Shown here: in pieces, positions 7,943 through 17,053 of the stretch
How positions within the stretch are numbered: position 1 is the first letter of the stretch
Layout: each line of letters starts with the position of its first letter
Assembly: GCF_003402415.2 (NCBI RefSeq)
Contig: NZ_AP036014.1
Coordinates: 3,100,001 to 3,164,000 of the forward strand
From: Cupidesulfovibrio sp000226255
Lineage (GTDB): Bacteria > Desulfobacterota > Desulfovibrionia > Desulfovibrionales > Desulfovibrionaceae
Direction: 5' to 3'
DNA: 64,000 nucleotides
Position numbers and translations under genes: made by a program
Notes under the pieces: model-generated
Told to the model about the DNA's origin: nothing
Databases searched by the model: none
What the model saw: the letters and a program-made list of their open reading frames with translations, nothing else

Positions 7943-9688
7943 TTACGCCTGCTTCAGTTCATCCACCAGGCGCTTCAGCACCTGCGACTGGTTGGCCAGT
8001 TCGCTCACGGCGGTTGCCGCCTCGCGCATGGCCTGGGCCGTTTCCGCCGAAATGGCGCTTACCTGTTCCACGGCCCGGTTGATTTCCTCGCTGGCGGAGG
8101 ACTGCTGTTCGGACGCGGTGGCGATGCCCCGCACCTGGTCGGCCGCCGCGTCCACCAGCCGCACGATCTCGTGCAGGGCCGTGCCCGAGCGCCTGGCGAG
8201 TTCCGTGGCCCCTTCGATGTTGCCCACGGAACGGTCCACGTGCTCCATGTTGGTGCGCGTGCCCTGCTGGATGCCCCGGATGGCCGCGCCCACCTCTTGC
8301 GTGGCGTGCATGGTCTTTTCCGCCAGCTTGCGCACCTCGTCGGCGACGACGGCGAAGCCGCGTCCGGCGTCACCGGCGCGGGCCGCCTCGATGGCGGCAT
8401 TCAGGGCCAGCAGGTTGGTCTGGTCGGCAATGTCCGAAATGACGTTCATGATCTGGCCGATGGATTCCGCCTGCCGCCCCAGTTCCTCCATGTCGCGCTT
8501 CAGCGCCAGCGACTGCTGCTGCACCTGCCCGATGCCGTCCACCACCTGCCCCACGATGGACGCACCCTCGTCGGCCATGCGCCGGGCGTTTTCCGAAACG
8601 TCGGCCGCGCCGCCCGCGTTGCGGGCCACCTCGAGCACGCTGGCGTTCATTTCCTCCATGGCCGTGGCGGTTTCCGCCACCCGGCGCGACTGTTCCTCGG
8701 CCCCCCGGTCGGACTGCTCGATCTGGGCGGAAAGCTCTTCGGACGCGGACGACACCACCTCCACCACGCCTTCCAGCTTCTGCGCGGCCTGCAACATGCC
8801 CTCGCGCTTGGCGCTTTCGGCCTGGCGGCGGGCGTCTTCGGCCTCGCGCATGGCGACCAGGGCTTCCTGCTCCTTCACGGCGGCCTGACGGCTCTTTTCC
8901 TCCGCCTCGGCGATCTTGGCCTTCAGGGTGTCCACCATCTGCTGCATGGCGTCGTACACGCCCTTGTACCTGCTGGGCCGGAACTGCACCGCAAGGTTGC
9001 CCGCCGCGATCTGCCGCGAAACGTCGTACAGGTAGCCGGGGTCTTCGCCCAATTGAGACAGCGTGGAGCGGATGATGAAGAACGCCGCCGCAAGCCCCAG
9101 GCCCAGCGAGACCACCACCAGCACCAGGCTGACGGTGCGCGCCGTCGAAGCATTGCCCTCCGCCTCCACCCCGGACTGTTGCGACCCCTTGTCGTTGAGG
9201 GCGATGAGTTCGCGCAAACCGGCCAGCGCCGAGCGGAAAAGGGGCCGCCCCTTGCCGAGGGTCAGCGCCTGGGCCTCTTCCGTCTTCATGGCGCGGGACA
9301 GAGGAATAATCTGCGGCAGCAGGCCAAAGTAACTTTCCGCATCCGCCTTCACCTTGGCGAATATGCGCCGTTCCTCGTCGCTGGAAATAAGTTTTTCGTA
9401 CTTGCGTGAACCATCTTCAAAAGCAGCACGTGCCTTTTCCATGGTACGTTCTTCTGCTTCCATCTGCTCGGGAGTCGATGATATGATATGCACCATCTCC
9501 GCCCGACGCACAGAATTCAGCGCGGATTCGACTTCTCCAAGCTGCTTGACGCTGGGCAGCCAGTTACTGGTCACATCCTTCACGTTTCCAAGAATCTCTC
9601 CGAACATGTAGTTGCCATACATTCCCATTATGAGCATGAGCACGAGAAGTGCGCCGAATGCTCCGGAAAGCTTGACCGACAATTTCAT
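7943..9688 (-). CDS. Methyl-accepting chemotaxis protein
   Basis: The 581-residue receptor has an N-terminal membrane anchor (about residues 9-30), a helical periplasmic domain of the four-helix-bundle type (about 30-190), a second membrane segment (about 190-212), HAMP, a charged coiled-coil linker rich in Glu/Lys/Arg, and an MCP signalling region with the usual hairpin (about residues 370-520). No heme motif is present, unlike the neighbouring receptor, and the ligand cannot be guessed. ATG 9688 has AAGGAG upstream. The gene has its own terminator and is probably transcribed alone. Confidence 0.85.
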   Translation of the reverse strand: MKLSVKLSGAFGALLVLMLIMGMYGNYMFGEILGNVKDVTSNWLPSVKQLGEVESALNSVRRAEMVHIISSTPEQMEAEERTMEKARAAFEDGSRKYEKLISSDEERRIFAKVKADAESYFGLLPQIIPLSRAMKTEEAQALTLGKGRPLFRSALAGLRELIALNDKGSQQSGVEAEGNASTARTVSLVLVVVSLGLGLAAAFFIIRSTLSQLGEDPGYLYDVSRQIAAGNLAVQFRPSRYKGVYDAMQQMVDTLKAKIAEAEEKSRQAAVKEQEALVAMREAEDARRQAESAKREGMLQAAQKLEGVVEVVSSASEELSAQIEQSDRGAEEQSRRVAETATAMEEMNASVLEVARNAGGAADVSENARRMADEGASIVGQVVDGIGQVQQQSLALKRDMEELGRQAESIGQIMNVISDIADQTNLLALNAAIEAARAGDAGRGFAVVADEVRKLAEKTMHATQEVGAAIRGIQQGTRTNMEHVDRSVGNIEGATELARRSGTALHEIVRLVDAAADQVRGIATASEQQSSASEEINRAVEQVSAISAETAQAMREAATAVSELANQSQVLKRLVDELKQA

Positions 9689-9982
9689 GACCAGTGCTCC
9701 TTGCCTGTGCATGCAACATGTTTCGCCCGCCAGCGCTCACCTTCACCACGCGGATTGCCAGAGCCTCTCCCGCGATGGGGCAACAGGCTTTCGGCGGAGA
9801 CATTTCCATTTTCCATACTGACAAGGACCGTGGTTATTCGGAATTAGATTCTTGCCGCCATGCCGCGCGCGCCCGCAACAATACAAGCGGCCACCACACC
9901 CCGCGGCCCTGCACGCGGCCCTGCGCCTGCCCGCCGACCGGCGCATCGTCATCAGCCAGACCGCGGGCTGGCCCAAAAACTG
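9689..9982. other. Intergenic region upstream of the chemoreceptor
   Basis: About 290 bases hold the leader of the chemoreceptor gene and, at the far end, the terminator of the FadL-type gene. I find no coding sequence with a ribosome binding site and no strong promoter match. Confidence 0.4.
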
Positions 9983-10011
9983 GCCGCCCGCCGGAGGGAA
10001 CGGCGGGCGGC
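9975..10011 (-). terminator. Rho-independent terminator of the FadL-type gene
   Basis: Arms 9983-9993 and 10001-10011 make a perfect 11-bp GC stem with a 7-base loop. Reading the minus strand, a run of five T follows three bases later. It lies about 100 bases past the porin stop codon. Confidence 0.75.
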
Positions 10012-10112
10012 TGGGGAGAACCAGAAGCTGTTCGCGGATTCGTGAGAAGCCGGAGCAACCTCCGGAACTGATATGGAACCAGGGGGGCTGTTTCCAGATC
10101 GGGAGACAGTCC

Positions 10113-11333
10113 CTAGAACTTGTAGGTAAGGCTCATGCCCGCCATGTGGGCATGGGCGTCCTCGCGGTCCAGTTCGTCGATGTGGTCGGCGCTGCGGGCG
10201 TCGTAGTGGCGGTCGACCATCCACAGGTACCCGTAGAACAGGTCCAGCACCCAGTTCTGGTCCACCTTCCAGCCCAGGCCCAGCGTGACGATCTGCCTGT
10301 CCGAGCAGGGCACGGCGAAGTCCTCGTAGTCGTCGTTGATGGGGCTCTGGTCGTAGACGTAGCCCGCGCGCAGATCCACGCTGTCGGTCAGGGCGTATTC
10401 CGCGCCGAACTGGAAGCGCCAGGTGTTGTTCCAGTTCTTGGTGCTGCTGACAGAGGAGTACACGCCCAGAAGCTTGGGGTCGTAGTTCATGGTCAGGGCC
10501 TGGTAGGCGCTCCAGTGGGTCCACACCACGTCGGCCTCAAGGCTCAGGCGGTCGATGGGCTTCACCATCACCCCGAAGGTGACCGATTCGGGAACGGGTT
10601 CGGTGCCGGAAATATCGGCCCGGGCGGGGGCGGGAAACACGCCCTTCTTGGTGAACTCGGAATGCCCGTCCACGGTCATGTCTATCTGGCTGCGCCAGGC
10701 CAGCCCGAAGGCCAGCCAGTCGTACGGCCGGTAGCGCGCGCCCGCGTTGAGCCCGTAGGCCCAGCCGTCGGCGTCGATTTCCTGCTTCACGTTCACCGGG
10801 GCGATGGTGTTGTCGTACATGAAGCGCAGGTAGGTGGCCTCCACCCCGATGGCCAGCGAGAACTGGTCGGAAAACTTCATGGCCAGGTTGGGATTGAAGG
10901 ACATGGACTGGATGCCCGCGTACGAGCAGTTGTAGCGCCCGGCCCAGCCGTCGCCGCCGGCGTAGTCGGTGCCCAGGCCCACGCGAGAGAACATGCCGAA
11001 CCCGAACCAGTAGTGGTCGTTCAACTGCTGGGTGTAGTAGGCGGTGGGCAGGCCCCAGATGGCGTCGGAAAAATCGCGGTCGGCAATGGAGGGGTCCTTG
11101 AAGTTCATGGTGGCCGTTGGCTTGATGGCCGTTGCCCCCACCTGCACCTGCGCCCCCGGCAGGTCGGTGATGTTGGCCGGGTTGTAGGCCACGGCCGAGG
11201 GGTCGGCGTCGCGGGCAACCATGGCCCCGCCAAGGGCGTTGCCCCGGGCGCTCCATTCGTAGACGCTATAGCCCGAGGCGCGGGCCTGCAGGGGAACGAG
11301 AACAAGACACAGCACGATCAACAACTTGCGCAT
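10113..11333 (-). CDS. FadL/OmpP1/TodX-family outer membrane transport protein
   Basis: The 406-residue precursor has a signal peptide (about residues 1-19) and then the FadL hallmark N-terminus with GNALGGAMVARD and YNPANIT, which forms the plug of the barrel. The rest alternates as expected for beta strands, and the last residue is Phe, the usual C-terminal signal for barrel assembly. Family members carry long-chain fatty acids or other hydrophobic compounds across the outer membrane. A GGGAAG site precedes ATG 11333. It is divergent from a PAS/CI-HTH regulator across a 170-base gap, which suggests that regulator controls it. Confidence 0.85.
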   Translation of the reverse strand: MRKLLIVLCLVLVPLQARASGYSVYEWSARGNALGGAMVARDADPSAVAYNPANITDLPGAQVQVGATAIKPTATMNFKDPSIADRDFSDAIWGLPTAYYTQQLNDHYWFGFGMFSRVGLGTDYAGGDGWAGRYNCSYAGIQSMSFNPNLAMKFSDQFSLAIGVEATYLRFMYDNTIAPVNVKQEIDADGWAYGLNAGARYRPYDWLAFGLAWRSQIDMTVDGHSEFTKKGVFPAPARADISGTEPVPESVTFGVMVKPIDRLSLEADVVWTHWSAYQALTMNYDPKLLGVYSSVSSTKNWNNTWRFQFGAEYALTDSVDLRAGYVYDQSPINDDYEDFAVPCSDRQIVTLGLGWKVDQNWVLDLFYGYLWMVDRHYDARSADHIDELDREDAHAHMAGMSLTYKF

Positions 11334-11406
11334 GACAACTTCCCGTATTCGCAGAATGTGCCCGCCGGGAGCATGCGGATGCGCTCCGTATTGACAGGCC
11401 GACGGG

Positions 11407-11434
11407 AGTGTAGCAGGCAGAAGTACAGCGTCAA
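11407..11434 (-). promoter_or_regulatory. Probable promoter of the FadL-type gene
   Basis: On the minus strand TTGACG (11434-11429) and TACACT (11412-11407) are 16 bases apart. The AT-rich stretch around 11430-11470 lies between this promoter and the divergent regulator and could hold its operator. Confidence 0.45.
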
Positions 11435-11503
11435 TGAACGAAACATAAAATTACATTCATTTTTCATGAAACGGCGCGCCCGCCGTTCAACCGTGGTGAA
11501 CCC

Positions 11504-13339
11504 ATGACCGTCAACGATCTCTTGCGGTTCTATGCCCCCCGCCTGGATGCCATGGACGGCCCCGCCCTGCTGCTGGATGGCGGCGGCGCGGTGCTGTACG
11601 CCAACGAGCCCGCCCGGCGGCTGCACCGGGGCGGGGGCGATGCGGGGGAAGGAGACAGCGCGGGGAAAGGAAGCGATGACGACTATGGGACGGGCGGGAC
11701 GGGCGGGCCGCGCGGGTCGGACGGGCCACGCGAATCGGGCAACACGGGTAGCGCCGCACCCGCCCACGGCTGGCGGCATCAGGAAGTGCCCCCCGTGCCT
11801 ACGGACGGCGCGCCGGTGCGCGAAAGCCGCACCCGCATCACCCTGCCGGACGGCGCGGGCATCCGCCAGATAAGCTGGACCTGCGTGGCCGTGCCCCTGC
11901 CCCTGCGCGGGTGGGACGGCGTGCAGGCGGACACCGGCCCCGCCCCCCGCCCCGCCGCACAGGCCGGACATACCGGGCAGGCCACGCATCCACCCCACAT
12001 CGCCAGCCCAAGCCCCGGCCACCTTCACGCCGCGTATCTGGCCTGGGGCCGCCTGCGCACCACCGAGGGCGGGCAGGAGATGGGCTTCACCATTTTGCCG
12101 AGCGGGGTCATCCAGGCGGTAAGCCCGGCGCTGTGCGCCATCTGCGGCTACACGCGGGACGAACTGGTGGGCCGGACCGCGCGGGAGTTCTACTTCACCT
12201 CCACGGCGCGCAAGCGCATCGTCAGCCAGCTGATCAAGCGGGCAGAGGTGGAAAACGGCGAGGTCACCCTGCGCCGCAAGGACGGTTCGCCCCTCACCCT
12301 GTGGTACACGGCGGAATCCATCCGCGACGCATCGGGCCGCATGGTGGCCTACAGCGGCTACTTTCAGGAGCGGCCGTTCGCCTTTTCATCCAAGCTGGCC
12401 AGCGACTTTTCGCGCGTGGTGGACGCCCTGCCCGGCCTTGCCTGGGTGTGCGGGCGCGACCTGCGCATCGTGGCCGTCAACGACGCCTACCTTGCCGCCT
12501 ACCGCCGCACGCGCGACGAGGTGATGGGCCGCACCGAATACGACTTTCTGCCGCCGGAACTGGCCCGCTACCCCGTGGAGGCGGCGCTGAAGGTGTTCGA
12601 GGAAAAGCAGGAACTGGAACACCCGGCGGTGCCGCACCTGCTGGACCCATCGGTATGGTACCGGGTGATCCGGCGGCCCATCTTCGACGACAACCGGCAG
12701 GAGGTCATCGGGCTGCTGGGCATTGCGCAGGACATTTCCGCCAAGGTGGTGCAGGAAAACGCCTTCATCGAGCAGTTGCACGCCCACCACGGCGACGTGG
12801 TGGTGGTGACCGACGACCAGGGGCGGATACTGCGGCGGTCTCGCCAGACGCTGACCCCGGCCATCTTCGGGCGGCAGGAGCCGTACGACGCCTACACCCT
12901 GGACATGGGGCCGGTGCTGGACCTGCTGCACGCGGACGACCTGCCCGCCGTGCGCCAGGCCCTGCTGCGGGCCATGCGCGAACACCGCGAACAGCACTTC
13001 GAATGCCGCATCCGCAACCTGTCGGGCAGCTATTCCACCGTGCACGCCCGGCTGGTGTACAACGACACCATCTACGGCGAGCCGCGCGTGTACGTGGTGG
13101 CGCGCGACGTTTCCGGTGAGGTGGGGCTGCGGCAGGCACCCATGGTGCTGGAACGCCTGAAGGAGGCGGCGGGGGCACGTACCGACCGGGAGCTGGCGGC
13201 CTTCCTGAACGTGTCGGCGGCGTCCATCTCCAACGCCCGCAAGAACGGGCGCATTCCGCCGGACTGGCTCATTGATGCGGGGCTACGGACGGGGAGGTCG
13301 ATTGACTGGCTGGTGCGGGGTGTTGTGGGGGGAGGGTAG
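11504..13339 (+). CDS. PAS-domain sensor regulator with C-terminal phage CI-type HTH
   Basis: The 611-residue protein has a Gly-rich low-complexity stretch (about residues 45-90), three PAS-like domains (about 190-295, 300-412 and 420-540), and a C-terminal 60-residue helix-turn-helix segment. That segment (RELAAFLNVSAASISNARK, then PPDWLIDAG and SIDWLV) matches the N-terminal DNA-binding domain of CI-type repressors, such as the one at 42.7-43.4 kb. No kinase, GGDEF or sigma-54 domain is present, so it probably senses a signal and binds DNA itself. It is divergent from the FadL-type porin, its likely target. ATG 11504 has only a weak ribosome binding site. Confidence 0.75.
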   Translation: MTVNDLLRFYAPRLDAMDGPALLLDGGGAVLYANEPARRLHRGGGDAGEGDSAGKGSDDDYGTGGTGGPRGSDGPRESGNTGSAAPAHGWRHQEVPPVPTDGAPVRESRTRITLPDGAGIRQISWTCVAVPLPLRGWDGVQADTGPAPRPAAQAGHTGQATHPPHIASPSPGHLHAAYLAWGRLRTTEGGQEMGFTILPSGVIQAVSPALCAICGYTRDELVGRTAREFYFTSTARKRIVSQLIKRAEVENGEVTLRRKDGSPLTLWYTAESIRDASGRMVAYSGYFQERPFAFSSKLASDFSRVVDALPGLAWVCGRDLRIVAVNDAYLAAYRRTRDEVMGRTEYDFLPPELARYPVEAALKVFEEKQELEHPAVPHLLDPSVWYRVIRRPIFDDNRQEVIGLLGIAQDISAKVVQENAFIEQLHAHHGDVVVVTDDQGRILRRSRQTLTPAIFGRQEPYDAYTLDMGPVLDLLHADDLPAVRQALLRAMREHREQHFECRIRNLSGSYSTVHARLVYNDTIYGEPRVYVVARDVSGEVGLRQAPMVLERLKEAAGARTDRELAAFLNVSAASISNARKNGRIPPDWLIDAGLRTGRSIDWLVRGVVGGG

Positions 13340-13404
13340 AGGACCTCGCGCCCACGCACCAACCGCTACGCAGGCCATTGTCTATTTCACAGACACCTTT
13401 TCAC

Positions 13405-13445
13405 CCAAAAAAGCACAAGGCACCAAAACAAAAGGCACCTTGTGC
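13405..13445 (-). terminator. Terminator of the AT-rich small gene
   Basis: Arms 13413-13420 and 13438-13445 pair over 8 bp with a 17-base A/C-rich loop. On the minus strand a run of six T follows the stem. Confidence 0.6.
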
Positions 13446-13462
13446 ATAAGGGCAGAGGCGAC

Positions 13463-13852
13463 TCACTCGGCAATACGAATCTCCACGCCGTCTATAACGC
13501 CATGCGAAGAAACGCAAATTTTAAACCTTTTAAAAAATCCAAAAAACTCTTCAAGCCGCATATCAAGGCAAATTTCACGAATATCAACATCTTCTCCGGA
13601 AGATATGCTATCCTGAAACGCATCAAATCCCTTTACATCAGCAACAAGCACAGAAACTGAAACATTACCATCTTGCACTCTACCATGAACTTCACCAGAA
13701 AACATTGAGATACCAACTATCAACTCCCCTTCCTGGACCAAACCCTTTTCTTTAATATATCCCTGCAACGTATGCCTGTCGTGTCCGTCCGCACATGCTG
13801 TGCCTTTGTAGTCCCCATACTGCACACTGGCCTGGAATTTTTCCGTCCGCAT
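13463..13852 (-). CDS. Small hypothetical protein in an AT-rich island
   Basis: The 129-residue protein is not one I recognise. It is acidic and soluble-looking, with no signal peptide, membrane segment or metal motif. It has an excellent GGAGGAAG ribosome binding site before ATG 13852 and its own terminator, so it is a real gene. Codon use is strikingly AT-rich compared with every neighbour. It lies about 170 bases beyond the 3' end of tRNA-Ser(UGA), a common integration site, so it is probably horizontally acquired. No integrase is left. Confidence 0.65.
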   Translation of the reverse strand: MRTEKFQASVQYGDYKGTACADGHDRHTLQGYIKEKGLVQEGELIVGISMFSGEVHGRVQDGNVSVSVLVADVKGFDAFQDSISSGEDVDIREICLDMRLEEFFGFFKRFKICVSSHGVIDGVEIRIAE

Positions 13853-13888
13853 ACTTCCTCCTAATTATTTCAGGACAAATGAAAACCT

Positions 13889-13925
13889 ATTTATTTCATA
13901 AAGTATAAACTCTTATGAAATAAAT
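13889..13925. promoter_or_regulatory. 13-bp inverted repeat upstream of the island gene
   Basis: Arms 13889-13901 and 13913-13925 are perfect AT-rich reverse complements with an 11-base spacer, 37 bases before the start of the small gene. The position suits an operator or promoter-overlapping control site. Confidence 0.4.
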
Positions 13926-14024
13926 GCAAACACATAAACATCGCCCGCAATGGCAACCTCCTACGATAAAAAAAACCTTGGCATCACACAAAGTGCGACA
14001 CCAAGGAATCTACAAAATACTACA

Positions 14025-14116
14025 TGGCGGAAGGGGAGGGATTCGAACCCCCGGTGGGGTTCCCCCCACAACGGTTTTCAAGACCGCCGCAATAAACCGG
14101 ACTCTGCCACCCTTCC
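14025..14116 (-). tRNA. tRNA-Ser(UGA)
   Basis: On the minus strand the sequence folds as a class II tRNA: 7-bp acceptor stem (GGAAGGG with CCCTTCC), anticodon loop CTTGAAA with anticodon TGA (complement of 14078-14080), a long variable arm of the GTGGGG/CCCCAC type, the T-loop GGTTCGAATCC, discriminator G and an encoded CCA (complement of 14025-14027). The long variable arm and the anticodon both say serine. Confidence 0.96.
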
Positions 14117-14397
14117 GCAGGTGGTGCGGGGCAGGCCGTACCAGAACCGATACGCCACTACCCTGCCTTGCCGGGCGGTTATGCCCTGACCGCCCGTGGC
14201 GGTCAAGACTGCGGGGCCGCACATGCCTGCGGCATGAAAATGTCCGTCCGGCGTGGCATCCTCTCGGCGGCCTTGCGGCCCTGGCATCCGCCCCCGTCGC
14301 CCGGCCCTGCCATCCCGGTCGCGGGGCACGCCCCAGCGCCCTGCCGTCTGCCCGTTACCCGCCCCGCGTCATCCGCTATCCATCCTCGCGTCAGCCG
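14117..14397. other. Gap between tRNA-Ser and the hybrid kinase
   Basis: About 280 bases. There is an 8-bp hairpin at 14187-14205 and a short palindrome around 14223-14237, either of which could help end the kinase transcript. The tRNA promoter must be near 14120-14170, but I cannot pick it with confidence. Confidence 0.35.
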
Positions 14398-16101
14398 CTA
14401 CCCGGCCCCGGTGCCCGCGCCAGTCGCCCCGCCCCGGCGGCACTTCTGGATGTGCTTCAGCAGCAGGCTGCGCAGGTTGTCGGAATTGATGGGCTTGCCG
14501 ATGTAGTCGTCCATGCCCGCTTCCAGAAACTGTTCGCGGTCGCCCTTCATGGCGTGGGCGGTCATGGCGATGATGGGCACGCTGCTGCTGCTGGCCATGC
14601 CCTGCGCCTTGCGCACCATGCGCGTGGCCTCCATGCCGTCCATCACCGGCATGGCGATGTCCATCAGCACAAGGTCGAATTCCTGCCTGCGCAGCGCGGG
14701 CACCACCTCGCTGCCGTCCGTCACGGACTGCACCTCGTAGCCCTGCTTCAACAGGAATTTTTCGATGAACATCAGGTTCATGGGGTGGTCTTCCGCCACC
14801 AGGATGCGCGCCCGGCACTGCGGCTCCGGCGTCTGCACCGGCGTGCGGGCGGCTTCCTCGCCTTCCAGCCGCGCCGTTTCGAAGCGGGCGGTGAAGAGGA
14901 AGGTGCTGCCCTGCCCCGGCGCGCTTTCCACGCGGATGTCCCCGCCCATGAGCAGCGACAGCCGCTTGCAGATGGCCAGCCCAAGGCCGGTGCCCTTGTG
15001 GCGGCGCGACAGCGAACCATCGGCCTGCACGAACCGCTCGAAGATGTGTTCGCGGTGTTTGTCCAGAATGCCGGGGCCGGAATCGGTAACGGAAAATTCC
15101 AGCATCACCGATTCGGGCGTGGCATCCACGGCGCGCACGGCAAGGGATACGCGGCCCGCCTCGGTAAACTTCAGCGCGTTGTCCAGCAGGTTCACCAGCA
15201 CCTGGCGCAGCCGCATGGGGTCGCCCACCAGCCCGTCGGGCACGTCTTCCGGCACAAGGAAGGCGAAGCCCAGGCCCTTTTCCTCGGCCCGGTGCACGAA
15301 CATGGTGTGCAGGGTGGACAGGCGCTTGCGCAGGCGGAACACCTGGCTGTCCAGTTCAACCATGCCCGCCTCTATCTTGGAGAAGTCGAGAATGTCGTTG
15401 ATGAGCGCCAGCAGCGATTCGGCGGAATTCTGCGCCGCCTCAAGGTATTCGCGCTGCTCCTCGTCCAGCGGGGTGTCCAGCGCAAGGTCGAGCATGCCGA
15501 GCACCCCGTTCATGGGGGTGCGTATCTCGTGGCTCATGGAGGCCAGAAATTCGCTCTTGGCCTTGTCCGCCGCCTCGGCGGCCTCCTTGGCCACGCGCAG
15601 TTCGCGTTCCATGCGGCGGGTTTCGGTCACGTCGCGCACGTATTCCGCCACCATGGCCACCTGCCCGGCCGCGTTGCGCACCGGAAACACGGTGATGGAC
15701 CGGAAGGTGCGCAGGTCCGGGTTGTACAGTTCGATGACCTTCTGGCGGCCGGTGTCGAACACCTCGGCTATCTGGCAGGCATCGCAGTTCTTCTCGCCCC
15801 GGAAGTAGCAGCCGAAGCAGCTTCTGCCGTGCTGCTCGCCGCCCTGGGTCTCCCAGCGCACGTTGTCGCCCTGCCAGTTGCTGAACACCACCTGCTCCGC
15901 GCGGTCGTGCACGGTCAGCAGGTCGGGGATCGAGGTCAGGATGTCGCGCAGCGTGCGTTCGGCCGCAAGCGCCTCGTCGCGCTCGGCCCGCAGCCTTGCG
16001 ATTTCCGCCTCCAGCGCCGCCTCGCGCGATGCTCCGGCATCATCGAACACCATCCCCATCCCCTGTACGAGCGCTTTCCACGCCGTCTCTTGCTCGCTCA
16101 T
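14398..16101 (-). CDS. Hybrid sensor histidine kinase (PAS-HisKA-HATPase-REC)
   Basis: The 567-residue cytoplasmic protein has a PAS domain (about residues 45-165) with a four-cysteine motif CFGCYFRGEKNCDAC, a HisKA domain with SHEIRTP (His near 189), an ATPase domain with the GTGLGLAI box, and a C-terminal receiver with the phosphoacceptor in LVLMDIAMP. The cysteines might bind a metal or sense redox; that is inference. No membrane segment is seen. ATG 16101 is preferred to a TTG six bases upstream; neither has a good ribosome binding site. No cognate output protein is adjacent. Confidence 0.85.
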   Translation of the reverse strand: MSEQETAWKALVQGMGMVFDDAGASREAALEAEIARLRAERDEALAAERTLRDILTSIPDLLTVHDRAEQVVFSNWQGDNVRWETQGGEQHGRSCFGCYFRGEKNCDACQIAEVFDTGRQKVIELYNPDLRTFRSITVFPVRNAAGQVAMVAEYVRDVTETRRMERELRVAKEAAEAADKAKSEFLASMSHEIRTPMNGVLGMLDLALDTPLDEEQREYLEAAQNSAESLLALINDILDFSKIEAGMVELDSQVFRLRKRLSTLHTMFVHRAEEKGLGFAFLVPEDVPDGLVGDPMRLRQVLVNLLDNALKFTEAGRVSLAVRAVDATPESVMLEFSVTDSGPGILDKHREHIFERFVQADGSLSRRHKGTGLGLAICKRLSLLMGGDIRVESAPGQGSTFLFTARFETARLEGEEAARTPVQTPEPQCRARILVAEDHPMNLMFIEKFLLKQGYEVQSVTDGSEVVPALRRQEFDLVLMDIAMPVMDGMEATRMVRKAQGMASSSSVPIIAMTAHAMKGDREQFLEAGMDDYIGKPINSDNLRSLLLKHIQKCRRGGATGAGTGAG

Positions 16102-16474
16102 GGTCAACCCGGAAAGTAAAAGCCCCGAAACATGTACCGCACCACAATTGCGCTCCTGTACCCCATTTCAACGGACATGAGCAACGGTTTTGCCAATCCG
16201 CGCCCGTAACGCGCCGCGCGGCGCTGCGGCGGCCGCATCCCCCTGCGGCGCAAGGCGGGCATCGCCGGTCCGCCGTCTGGACACCGCCCGCCTGTCCCCC
16301 GCCTGTCGCCCGGCCGTCATCGGCCCGTCATCATTGTGGACGCCGCCCCGGCACGACGTGGGCCCCATCCCCTCCAAACCCGCCGCAGTGCGGGTGCGCC
16401 TTTGGGCTTCAAAAAACCCGCGCGATTGGGTAAGCGCTTGGGGGATTCCACAGCATATCGGCACCGGAGGGTTC
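16102..16474. other. Divergent intergenic region before rfbC
   Basis: About 370 bases between the hybrid kinase and rfbC, transcribed away from each other. I see no gene and no clear -35/-10 pair. The end carries the GGAGG (16466-16470) ribosome binding site of rfbC. Confidence 0.4.
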
Positions 16475-17053
16475 GTGCAGATCATCGAAACCGGCATTCC
16501 CGGCCTTCTTCGCCTTGAACCGCGCGTGTTCCGCGACGAACGCGGCTTCTTTCTCGAAACCTACCGCCGCGAACTGTTCGAGCGCCTTGGCGTTGACGCC
16601 GGGTTCGTGCAGGACAACCACGCACGGTCGGAACAGCCCGGCGTGCTGCGCGGCCTGCACTACCAGGTGCCGCCCGCCGCACAGGCCAAGCTGGTGTGGG
16701 CCACGCGCGGCTCCGTCTACGACGTGGCCGTGGACCTGCGGGCGGGGTCGCCCACCTACGGCAAGTGGTACGGGTGCGAACTGAGCGAGCGCAACTTCGT
16801 GCGGCTGTTCGTGCCGCGCGGCTTCGCCCACGGGTACATGACCCTCGAACCCGGCACCGAATTCCAGTACAAGGTCGATGCGTACTACGCCCCCGAGATG
16901 GAGGCGGGCATCGCCTGGGACGACCCGGACCTGGCCATACCCTGGCCCGGCATCGCGCCCATTCTTTCGGACAAGGACCGCCGCCTGCCCCGGCTGCGCG
17001 ACCTCGCTTCGCCCTTCACCTTCGAGCCCGCCCCAGAGGCAAGGCCCGCATGA
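16475..17053 (+). CDS. rfbC: dTDP-4-dehydrorhamnose 3,5-epimerase
   Basis: The 192-residue protein is the usual length for the RfbC/RmlC cupin epimerase and has the active-site region GVLRGLHYQ with its catalytic His, FVPRGFAHGY, and the family opening in which FRDERGFF follows a short strand. It converts dTDP-4-keto-6-deoxyglucose to dTDP-4-keto-rhamnose. Start GTG 16475 is set by GGAGG at 16466-16470; the longer frame upstream adds residues foreign to the family. Its stop overlaps the next ATG (ATGA), so it is translationally coupled to manC. The partners rmlA, rmlB and rmlD are not in the window. Confidence 0.9.
   Translation: MQIIETGIPGLLRLEPRVFRDERGFFLETYRRELFERLGVDAGFVQDNHARSEQPGVLRGLHYQVPPAAQAKLVWATRGSVYDVAVDLRAGSPTYGKWYGCELSERNFVRLFVPRGFAHGYMTLEPGTEFQYKVDAYYAPEMEAGIAWDDPDLAIPWPGIAPILSDKDRRLPRLRDLASPFTFEPAPEARPA

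Noticed and set aside
16102..16107. TTG start for the hybrid kinase
   Set aside because: An ATG follows six bases later. Neither has a ribosome binding site, so the more usual codon was taken.
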